A stretch of DNA of 25,000 nucleotides from positions 1,106,369-1,131,368 of the forward strand of contig CAUYUJ010020281.1 of NCBI GenBank assembly GCA_963575745.1, written 5' to 3'. This document shows positions 1 to 10,700 of this stretch, piece after piece. The DNA is from Prorocentrum cordatum. Taxonomy: Eukaryota; Sar; Dinophyceae; Prorocentrales; Prorocentraceae. A program made the position numbers and the translations under genes. Positions within the stretch are counted from its first letter, which is position 1, and each line of letters starts with the position of its first letter. The notes beneath the pieces are model-generated. The model had not been told where the DNA came from, ran no database searches, and worked only from the letters and a program-made list of their open reading frames with translations.

Positions 1-41
1 AGATGTGGGGTCTTCTCCGTCTTCCCTCCTAGGGCCCAGGA

Positions 42-271
42 TTTGAGCAGGGCCCGACCGTCCCGGCATTCCTGTAGGTCTACCACGACATGTTTTTAGA
101 ACCCCAATATGTTCGAATAACAAAACAATGTTCTTAGAACGTGAGCCCGATGTGTTAAAACGAGACAGTCCCAGCCAGAAATGTTCTAAGAACATGTCGT
201 GCAAAACAAAAAAGGTTATTAGAACACTGTTTTCCAGGCCAACAGGCACGCCAGGACGCTTCGCCACTGCT
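42..271. repeat. Repeat family D, copy 1
   Basis: A unit of about 230 bp that recurs at 21320-21538 and 21811-22045 and begins again at 24980. It starts GAGCAGGGMCCGACCGTCC and ends near GCCAGGACGCTTCGCCACTG. The two ends are imperfect inverted repeats sharing CGTCCTGGC. The interior has several palindromic GTTCTTAGAAC-type motifs and a conserved CACGACATG. It looks like a non-autonomous MITE-type element. This copy overlaps the end of the kinase reading frame. Confidence 0.75.
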
Positions 272-404
272 TGAAGGATCCTCGGTGTAGAGGTCCGTGG
301 CGAGGTCGTCGACCTGAGACCCGGGGCCCTCCACGCCCAGGTGGGTCAGCATGAGGTAGAGGTCGGCGCCGTGCCCCGGCAGGGCCTGCATGAAGACGTC
401 TCCA
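155..404 (-). CDS. BCKDK/PDK-like kinase, last exon (C-terminal strands)
   Basis: The frame reads GGDVFMQALPGHGADLYLML, matching the family block that follows the G2 box (Y-F-G-G-D-L, then G-x-G-T-D-A/V-Y-L). The 5' border is unresolved. Protein homology wants the join at about 404-406 (G-G-D), where no AG precedes it; the nearest AG acceptor is at 401-400 and would start the exon at 399, losing one or two glycines. After the conserved part the frame stays open through THLGVEG and TEDPSS, then runs into repeat D and stops at 157-155. The last 35 or so residues are therefore repeat-derived if translated. Alternatively the message ends or is spliced before that. Confidence 0.7.
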
Positions 405-1692
405 CCGAGGGGGAGGGGGCCGGGTCGGGCGACCCCAGACATGATCGCTCGCAAACAAATCAGGACGGGAAATTGTTGGCTGTTTTCGGCCCCAGAGGCC
501 CCTCGCCGGGCCTCAGGACCGTCAAAAAACGACTCAGGACGAAAAACCGGTCCCGGGGAAAGGGTCGGGACTTCCAGGGATGCCGTCCTGAAGAAATCAG
601 GACGTCGCATGTCTGGGACAAGGGGGCGGGGACGTTCGCGAATCGACCGCCCTGTGGCAGATGCCCCTGATGGCAGAGCAAATCTGTTTTGGCGGCGCGC
701 AGCGGGGGGTACGGGGGAGGGGGGAAGGCTTCTCGAAGGGGGCTGCTCCTCAGAAGGCGCTGGCCCTACATCTATTATAGAGAAGGGCCTCGCCTTCTGA
801 GAAGGAGGGGTGCTTCTGAGATGCCTCTCCCCCCTCCCCTTACCTCCCTCTGCGCATGGCTGAATGCCTGCCCCCCCTCCCCTTACCTCCCTCTGCGCGT
901 GGCTGAACGTTATATACCCAGACATGCGACGTCCTGATTTTGTTCAAGACGGTGTCCCTGGAAGTCCCGACCCTTTCCCCGGGACCGGGTTTTCGTCCTG
1001 AGTCGTGTTTTGACGGTCCCGAGGCCCGGCGAGGGCCCCCCGGGGCTGAAAAGAGCCCCAAACCTGCCGTCCTGATGTTGTTACGACGCGATCGCGTCTG
1101 GGTCGTATACCGTTCTTCGTCCGCTGATGCAGCTCACGCAGCCGGTCTCTAACCACAGCGCCTCTCGGCGCGGGGGCGCCCACGTGTATCGGGGCGCAGC
1201 GATTTTTCCCAAGCGGATATGCAGCCGCGGCGACGGGAAGCCGCAGCGAGGACCAGAACGAAGAGTGAGAAACAGAAACCGAAGCTCGATCCTCCACATA
1301 TCGACGGCCCGAGATCGGGCGTTGCTAGACGTGCCCCTGGCCCAGGGTGCCCCCAGGATTCTCGGGGTGGCCCAGGCGGCCTCCAGAGCACCCCCCTCAC
1401 GAGGCCCAGAGGGCCCCAGGGGCCCCAACATGGAGCGAAAAGCTGGGGGTACCTTGGGCCAGGGGCACTTCTAGCAACACCCGACGAGAGCAGGGGGGCG
1501 CCGACCTTCGCTTTGGATTCGCATGCATGCCCGCTGCTGAAAAAATGCCGGTCTCCCAGCAGATGGGATGATGTTTTTTTTCCACCACCACCACCACCAT
1601 AAGTTGGAGGGGGGGGGGTCCTTCTCCTCCTCCGCCTCCTCCTCCTCCTCATCTTCGTCGTCGTCCTCCTCCTTCTCCTCCACCACCTCCTC

Positions 1693-1724
<32 letters not shown>

Positions 1725-4700
1725 TCCAACTTATGGCGGTGGTGATGGAAAACAGGCCCATCATGGGAAGGGAAGACCGACGAGTAAGAGGAGGAGGCGA
1801 GAGCGAGGGGGGCGCCGAAATACTGCGCGTGCATGCGGGTGAGCGGCAGGCCGAAGCCGTACCCGGCCAGCTCGGCGGGGGCCAGCGGGCCGGCGGGGGC
1901 GCCCGGCGGGACGCCGGCCTCGTCGGTGCGGTCCCAGCTGCAGGACTCCTCCGCGAACATGGACGCCTCGCGCAGCCCACTCCTGCGAGGGGCGGCGCGC
2001 CCATAATAGGGGAGGCGGGAGAGGGGGGGGGGGGGGCACGCCTTTGCAGAAGACGGCGGGGCTTCTCTCAGGCCGGGCGTGTCCTCCTACAGGGGGATTA
2101 GAGGAAAAATTAGAAATACCCTGAACAATTCCCCACAATATTCAAAAATGACAGATAGAAAAATGATAGAAGGGCTTAAGGCTTCTCTGACACCGTCGGG
2201 CCTTCTGGCACGCCGTCTGTGGCCCACGCCTTCAGTGGGGCGCCGGACTGCGCCGGGGGCGTCCACAGAGGGGGGCATCCAAGAGGGGGGCTCGTGACCC
2301 GGCGCATGTGCGCTGCCCGAGGGTGGGGGGGGGGGGGGCAAAGGAGGCATTGAAACAAGAAGCCCGATGCCGCAGGCGTCGGAAAAATGGGGGGGGGGGA
2401 GGGGGGAAAAAAACAACCACCGCTTATCGGGGGTGAGAAGGCGTGCGAGATGATTGGCTGTTCCCCCCCCCATCCCCCTTCCCCCTCTATTGGAACCCAA
2501 AATGCTGTTTGAAGGGGGGGGGGGGCGCGAGGGCACGAGCTTTAGGTCGGGCCTGTCCCCCTACGGGGGGATTTTGGGTGAAAAATTTAAAATACTCGGG
2601 CAAATACTCCAAACATATCCAATAATTATCAAAACGTCGTCCCCATATGATTTTGTTGAATACTTTTGAATCCTTCCCGCGCAGAGGGACAGGCCCGACT
2701 TGACACGAGCTCCCGAATGCATCCCCCGGGGGCCCCCGGGGCCCCTCCAAAAACCCCAAGACGCGCGAAGACGGCCCAGGACGGCCCGAACGAAGCGCCA
2801 CGACTGTCCAAGCAAGCGCCGATATGGCCCAAGGTGGCCCCACGGCTCTCCAAGCTGGCTTCGCGGCGGCCCACGACGCGCCCAACACAAGCAGGAGGCT
2901 GCCCACAGAGGACCGCCGAGACGGCCCCCCCGGGAGGCGACACTCGTCCCATTTTTGCTGGAAGACGCACATTTTCAGCACGCTCGCCTGTTGCGTTTTC
3001 AGAGCGTCCAAGACGGCGCAGGGGTCTCCGAGATCGTCCCGAGCTCGCCCGAACGCGGCCGAAGAGAGCTCCAGAACGGCCCCAAGGGCTCTCAAGACGG
3101 CCCAAGGCAGCTCCACCCGAAACCTCACGACGGCCCCAGGGACTCCCAAGACGGGCCAAGAGAACCCCAAGAGAGGCCCAAGAAGGGAAATGCGAACCGA
3201 CATTGCGAGTCCTTCCCCCCGAGATGGCCCCAAGAGCCCCCGAGAAGCCCCCGCGACGCCCCCTGCAGAGGCCCCAGGAGCCCTCCACGAGGCCCCCGAG
3301 CTGGCCCCACGCGTCTCCAAAACGCCCCCAGCTGCCTCGACAAACGCTACAGGACGCTGCTGAAAAGCATTCCAAAACGATCCAACGTTCCAAGGTGCCT
3401 CCAAGAGACGCCCCAGACGCTCCCTGAAAAAGGAACGGGCTTCCAGGAAACCTCCATCCCACAAGCCACAGGCGGTGGCGGCATATCCCAACACCCGCAG
3501 CACCGTCACGCATTTCTTCAATTGTGTTCCATGGTTGCCTTTTGCGGCTTCCAACCCCGCGCCGCGGCTCAGAATCTGCTTCGCGCTTGCTGGGACCGGC
3601 CCGACGCGCCGTGTCGTCTCCCTCCTCCTCCTCCTCCTCCTCCTCCTCCTCCTCCTCCTTCGAGGAGGAGGAGGAGGAGGAGGAGGAGGAGGAGGAGGAG
3701 GAGCACTCTGCGCCTCTTTCTCCTTATCGTCGTGCCCCTCCTCCTCTGTCCCCTCCCTTTGCTCTCCGCCTCCCCGTCTGCCGCCGTCCTCTGCGCGTGC
3801 TCCCCGTCCGCCCCTCCTCTTGCCTCGTCGCTTCCTCCTCCTCCTCCTCCTCCTCCTCCTCCTCCTCCTCCTCCTCCTCCTCGTCGCCCTCTTCGATTTT
3901 TTGTCCGCGCAGCTCCGCACGCTCCTCCTACTCCCTTGGACACCGCCCGGCAGGCCCGCGGACCCGGCGACCTCGGCCCCCGCGCGCCCCTCCTGCCGCC
4001 CTGCGTCCCGGGGCGGGTGCGCGCGCCCCGTGCTCGGGAACGCCCGCGCACGGTCCTGCGCGACGCCGCGCGAAAAGCCGGTGCGGCACCGCGGAGTCCG
4101 CACGCGCGGGCAGAGACTCTCTGGGCTCCTCCCTCCTGCTGGGGGCCGGCGCGCTGGTGCAGGCCTCTCGAATCGAGACGCCGGATGTCTGGGTATAGGG
4201 CGGCGGTCCAGAGACACACGCTGGGGGCACCACGGGAGCTTCTGAGCTCGTGCTTTCTGTCGCCGGGGAAGAGCTCGGGGCTCTGCCCAGGGGTGCGTTC
4301 TGGTCAGAAACTCGGGGGGGGCCCAGCCGTGGCGACGAAGAGCGCATTCGAGAGAAAGCAAACAAAACTATAGGAGTGACCCCGTCCCCCCCCCCCGCAA
4401 GCGATGAAATAATTCAAACCTCGAGGTCTTTGAGGCCCTTCGAGGTTCGAGACGGTCACCGAGGGGCACCTCGGTTCTTTGAGGCCCTGCTGAGGGGCAC
4501 CGATAGGGGGGGGCCAGCTCAGGGCGGGAAGCATCGAGCCAGAATCGGCCATTCACCGCCGATGGATCGGCGATGGGCCTCCGATGGTGAATCCTCGCGC
4601 TTCTGGGCGGGGGGTTGGGCCATCGGGCCCCCATCGGCGATGAAGGATCGCTGAGGGGGTCGATGCGTCCCCCCCTCTGAGCCCATGCCCCACGATCGCT

Positions 4701-7700
4701 GCCCCTGGGCCCTCGGGTCGGGTCATGTCTCGGCTCTCTGGCGGCCGCTCGGGGCGACCCAGGCACCGCCAGAACGCTTTCGGCAAGGCGCACCTGCTGC
4801 AAGGCACTCCCAAACGGGAAAACCGCCGAGAGCCAACGAAAACGCCCGAATACCTCCTAACCTCAGCCCCCCCCCCTGCGACTCCTAGACCTCTCCTGGG
4901 GTGCATTCTGCCTAGAACTTCGGGGCGGATCCAGCCGTGGCCACGAAGGCGCCCCTAAGACGATCAAAAACCTCCAGAAAGCGAAGCCCAGTCCTCGAAC
5001 CTCTATCGGGAAGATGAATGTAAGCCTCGGGTTCGGGGGACTCGGGTTGGCCTGATGGGGCCGGGACAATGACGAGACCAAATATGAAATTTGGCACGAC
5101 ATCCTGCTGCAGACATCACACGGAAACTGGACCGTTCAGATCCAGGGCGGGCCCGTCAAAAAAGCGCTTGCAAACCCCAGCTCCGGCGAACTCGAGCCTT
5201 ACGCGCTTCCCCGACCCTGATCCCATCCCCCCCTGCAATATTGCCCCTGAAGTTAGCTGCCCCGATACGCAACACGCAGCACGTATCGTATTGAGACGGA
5301 GCTCAACATGTAGGCTGAAAACGTCGGTCCGACGCGATACTTTCGCCAAAACGTGGTCCAATAAGTGAAGCCAACACGCAACGTGTTGACACCGACGTCT
5401 TCAACACGAGACGTCTTGCGTTTCAAAACGGGCGTATCGAGGCAACGACGCCCCTTGAGCAGTGCATGGCCAGCGCCGCCGCTCCTGGGCCGCACGGTGG
5501 TCCAGCCGTACTGCCAAGCCTCGCGCTGCACCCGCTTCGAGAGGCCGCCGCCCCGGTCCGAGATCTTGATGATCACGTGGCCGTCCGCCTGCTGCAGCTC
5601 GACCACCACCGGCGGCACGCCCGCCTCGCGTCGGCGCAGCGGGCGGGCTCTGCCAGCACCGACCGGGGAGGGATCGGACCGCATCGGCACGAGGGGAGCA
5701 CAACGGCGCCCATGCAGGCATCGGGCCGCATCGGCTCGCCGGAGCATCGGAGTCGAATCGGAGAGGGCCCGCCGGAGTCGACATCGAATCGGATCGAGAG
5801 GATCGGAATTGGCCCCGAGAGGGCGCCCACAGCGCGCTTTGTGTCGTGGCGAATTGCGCGGTCGTCTCTGGCGCCGCGTGGATCGCGGGTTGACCGATGG
5901 CGCAAGATCATTCCATGTCGGCTGGTTTCGGGCCACGGGCGGCGTTCAGCCTTCAGCCTTCAGTCTCGAACGCACGCGGCGGGATGTCCGCCGCGTCGAC
6001 ACGACACGGACCTGCCGTGCAGTGCGGGCGCGGGCGCAAGAAAAATCGCAAGAAACAACATCCTGAAAACGAAAAAAACACATCGCGCGATGTGCAACAA
6101 GGGGGAACCCAGGGCAGCCTGAATGCAGCAGTTGCGAAACGCCTGCGGTAAGTGACCGCGCAGCGCGCGGAGCGAAGAAGCCCGAGGTGCGTGATTACGC
6201 CGACGAACGGCTCCAGATTCTTGATGCGCAGAGCAGGGCAATCCTGGGTGCTGACACGGTGTGCACACCCGCTGGGCAGAGGACACAAGGGTCTGCGCAC
6301 TATCCTGGGGCCCAGGTTGTGTGTTTGACTGGCTAAGAAGCCCTCGGTCGAATACAACTCGCTCGACGTTTCCCCATTTGCTCGCGCTCGCGTGCCTGAT
6401 GTCTTCGAGGGCGCGCCCCACCTGCCTGTGCCCGACGAGTGGTTGGCTCCAACGCTGCGGAGGAGGAGAAGAGGCCGACTGAGGGTCCCGAAAATTGGGA
6501 AAGAGGAAAAAAACATGACGGTGGCGCACCAGAGAAGACCGCAGCCGTGGGTCGAAGGCATCTCGCCGACCTTCGTCCTCTCCCGCTGCATCTGGCAGCC
6601 TGGCAGCAACTTGCTCTGCAGTGCCCCGGCAGCCTGGACCCTGACCAACCCTGCCTGCGCACCGCCGTCGCGGAGCAATCCCTCCAAACCTCCGCACCGA
6701 GCTGCGTGCGGCGCGCGCTGCCCCCCACCGCGATGGTACCGCTCGCACGCAGGCAGCGGCATCGTCCGGAGAGGAGGGAGGAGTCCGAGCGGCCCTCGAC
6801 CTCCACCCTTCTAGACCTTTCGACGGCACGCAAGAGTGACCATTGGCGCGCGGCCTGCTGATCGCTGCGTGCGATACGGCAGTGGTGGCCTGGGTTTGGC
6901 CCCAGCGCGCCCCCAGAAAGCCGCGTACCAAAGGCCACTCCAAGGAAGGGTAACTCTTGCGCGCAGCCGAACCCCCGACCCTGCGCGGCAGCGCCTGCGG
7001 CCGCCGCTCGCGCGGGTGCCTGCCACCGCGGAATTCGGGTATCTTCTGACCGACCCGGGTCAATCCAGACCCGGGTCAATCAGGCCTTGCAAAATCCTGC
7101 AAGATTCTGCGCCCAAACCCGGGTCAATGCGACCCTGGCCCTGCGTGATCCTGCAAGATCGGGCTCTCTGGCTGACCCCCGCTTGCATTGGCCCCCCGCC
7201 TCAAGGCTCCCGAGGAGTGCGTGGAAGCCGCTGGCCGGTGGAGGACGGAGCCTTCGTGGCTCTCTGGGCCCTCCCGGGCAAAGGCCGCGGAGGCCTCCGC
7301 GGGCCTCCGGCGAGCCCTGCCCGGGGGGGCCCCGGGGCGCGCCAGAGCGACATGGCGGGCGCGGGCGGAGAGGCGAGGCCCCCGACCGCTCCCTGAGACC
7401 GCGGCCGCCGCCGCCGCAGGCCTGCGGGGGCGCCTCCTGAGCCTTTTCGCGGCCTCTGGATGCCGCCAGGGCCCTGCGGAGCCGCGGAGGCCTCCGCGGG
7501 GACCCTCGGAGGCCTCGGGGGGCCTCCGCCAAGGTCTCGCGGCGCCCGCCTGGACGCCCCTCTCGAGATGCCGCTCCACGGTCGCCCGGAAGGCGTTCTT
7601 GAGCAGCTCCCGCACCATGTACTTCACGTGCCGCGGGATGTAGTCCAGAACCACGTCCTGCTGGGCTTGCTGGAGCAACAGGGAGCACCCGAGGTCACTT

Positions 7701-10700
7701 GCCCTGAGATCTGGACGTAATTAGCAAGTTTGTCACACCAGGCCTCTTCTTTCGCCCGTTTTGGGGCCCCTTGGACCATCACGAGGATCGATCGGGCTCG
7801 AGAAATGCAGCCGAAAGACGGGGTGCAGGGCTCCGGTCGTGGATTTTGCCGACGTGGTACCCTTTTCGCGACGTCGGCTCTCAGGGTGCAGTCGTGCTTC
7901 GCACGCCGCGCGAAGCGCAATCATTTTCGCGCTCTCGCGCCACCAGTTTACCCCCCGAGAAGGGCCTTCACGCCAAGAGGTGCGTCGCGCCCCTGCGGGT
8001 GACCAAGGAGCATGTGGTGAGGATTGGGCTTCTCGTCCGTCCTCCCCCCATGCCCTCCTCTCCTGCTCCCAGGGTAGGAAGACGCTAGCCCATGCGCCTG
8101 CACCAACTGCTGACCTGGCCCGTTCTGGGCCCAAGATGGTGCATACGCCATCGTGGCTCGGGGAGGAAGGCGCATACACAACGACCGGTTTAGGTGTATA
8201 GTCCACGCCCCCCGACATGGGGGAGCGATCTCAGTGACAAGAAGAGGGGACATCTCACTTCGTACCTCCATGGTTTGGGCGATCTGGTCCTGGTCCCCGC
8301 GGTACCTGACCTCCGGAGCCACACCGTAGACGGCAGTGGCCAGGTCGACCAGCTCGCTGGCCAGCTCGCACACTACGTCCATGATGCGCATGCCTTTGCG
8401 CACGACGCCGACGAAACCGTCCCTAGGGCTCCGCATCTCCACGTAATTGTCCATGAGGATCCTCGTGGCTATTCGTGAGGTAAAATGGGTATCCAGGAAC
8501 CCGTCGAGCCGGATGGACGGATATAGTCGCCTGGCCTCCCTGTAGCCCTCGGCCACCAGCCTGGTCCCGCTGTGGTGCTTCTGCAGCTCGGCCTGGATGA
8601 CCTGCTGAAACTGCGCCTCGTCCTCCTCTGTCCGAACAGGCGGATGGGTCAGGGCCGCCCGGCCCGCAGAGGTCGTCATGTTCGTCCATCCCCTCCCCTC
8701 CCATGGCCTCGGGACCCCCCTCCGCAGGGCAGAGGGGGAGGGGTATGAGGCACACGAGGGGCGGAAGGAGGGAGGACGAACCTCACCGAGCCTGCGGTCT
8801 TGCCGCCCTGCATGGGAGGCCATGGCCTCGAAAGTCTGCAGGTACGCCCCGAGCACGGCCTTGACCTGCGGGATGCTCACGACCACGTGGGGCAAGCGCA
8901 CCAGATCCGCGAGCCCCTACTCTTCCGGGGGGGAAGGGGGGCAGGGGGGCAAGCGTGCGAGGAGGTGCTTGGCTGCTCCCTGTGGTTAGGTCGGGCGTGT
9001 CCTCCTACTGAGGGGGTTTTGGACGAACAATTTTTGAAAGCCCGAAAAATACCCCAACAATGCCCCAAAGTGTTCAAGAAATAATGAAAACAATCGTCCC
9101 CAGACAATGTTTTGACTGTTTTTTGAATATTCCTTCTGTAGAGGGACGGGCCCGACTTCAGGCTATGGCGTTTTTTCTCCTTCGACTGGCTGCTCCCAAT
9201 GGTTGTGGATGCCATGACAATGGACACTCTAACAATCTGATCATTGAATTAAATATGTGCTTAAAATGTGTAAACCATGTTCTAAACATGTGTCATACAT
9301 GTGTTTAATATATTAAACACAAATTTGGAACATCGTTTAGACATCTGGAAATTATTTGGCAACATGCTTCCTCGCCATTAAACGACTTCCACAACCCCAT
9401 GTCAGAACGCCCCTGTACACCACCACAGTGCCTCACCGAGCCCGCACTGGGGGCTCCCTGGCATGGTGCACGCGCCCCCCTGGCCCAGGCAAGGAGGTTT
9501 AGCTCGAGGGCAGAACATCCGCCCCGAGAAATATAGGGAGCCCACAAAAAGGACGTGCGCGACCAACTACAATCGAAACGCTGTCATAAGGAATCCACGA
9601 TAAGGAACGAGGCCCCTTTTCTCTGTAAGTGCAACTTCGATATCCCATAGAAGAACTAAGGACCACCTGAGACAAACTGTATAACAATCGAGGAACACTG
9701 ATCCGCTCCCAACTAAAAAGGGTTCCTTCTTCAGCGACCCGACTGTATGTACACGAACACGGCACCTCGATCCGCGAGACTGGCCGCGCGATGCGAACAT
9801 TCGGGCAGTGCGTTCTCTCGAAACCAAGCGTAGATTCATGTGCGTGTACGTCCTTCTTTCGTTCCTGATCATAACCACCCCGACACGCGAGGCTCTTAGT
9901 AACCGCGCCCAAAGGAGGAATCGAACAGGGCAGGGCTGTTGCGTGAACGCCCAGGGCCGTTTAGTAAACGACAATTGTCGGGTCCAGGTGTTTTTTCCTC
10001 CCTTGATCACCGGAGGGCCGAGCATGGGCCCTGGCCAAGCATGGTGGTGGATGCTCCCTGCGGGTACCAGACCAGGCCAAGGCCAGGATACAAAATCGGA
10101 CCAGCGCAAATCGAGACTGTGAGATCTGGCGGATCCGGAGAACGGGTCGTGCGCCGCGGCCGTTCCAGGAGCACTCCTTGGAACGATCTGAGAGTGTCCC
10201 GGAACGCTCTGGAACGCTTTATCTGGGTCCTAGCCCCCCAGATCCCTTTCCACCAAGTCCCCCGTCCCCTGGGGTTCGAAGGCATCAATCGATGGGGGGC
10301 TTCGAGGTGCCCAGGACAACCGTCATCGACCAGTCGACCTCCCCGTGGGGTTTCGGGTTGTCGGCGAGGAGGCGCTCGCCCCAGGGATCCTGCCGCCCTC
10401 GTGCGCCCAGCCCTGGGGCGTGCGGGACAGGCCCCTGAGCTCGCAGGTCAAAGCTTCAGCCGCGCGCGCGCGCCCCCCCGCCGCCCTCACTTGCCTGCAG
10501 ACAAAAAGTGTGTGGCCACAGCGCGGCGCAACCGCACAGACGTCGGAGGGCCCGCGAGGACATCTCGGGGGTCGGCGCCGGGCCCCCTCTCCTGATGGGC
10601 CTGCTTCCCACGAGCTACCACCACCACAAGATGGAAGGGGGGGAAGGAGGAGGAGGAGGAGGAGGAAGAGGAGGAGGAGGAGGAGGAGGAGGAGGAGGAG

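Larger units (their letters stand above)
5625..7549. other. Kinase intron between G1-box and N-box exons
   Basis: No exon recognised in about 1.9 kb. It contains ATCGG/GATCGG-rich direct repeats at about 5660-5825, a repeated GACCCGGGTCAAT word with CCTGCAAGAT at 7050-7160, and GGCCTCC-rich sequence with two identical 18-bp palindromes at 7285 and 7482. Confidence 0.45.

Noticed and set aside
2487-4361. A 624-codon minus-strand frame and a 557-codon plus-strand frame over the same interval.
   Set aside because: They run through a degenerate minisatellite and triplet arrays (poly-Arg, poly-Pro). Both strands stay open because of repeat periodicity and high GC. No domain is visible.
7948-8901. 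Treating this 317-codon minus-strand frame as one continuous gene.
   Set aside because: Only 8916-8787 and 8627-8266 match the kinase. A 159-bp GT-AG intron between them and the tail below 8266 do not match, although all stay open.
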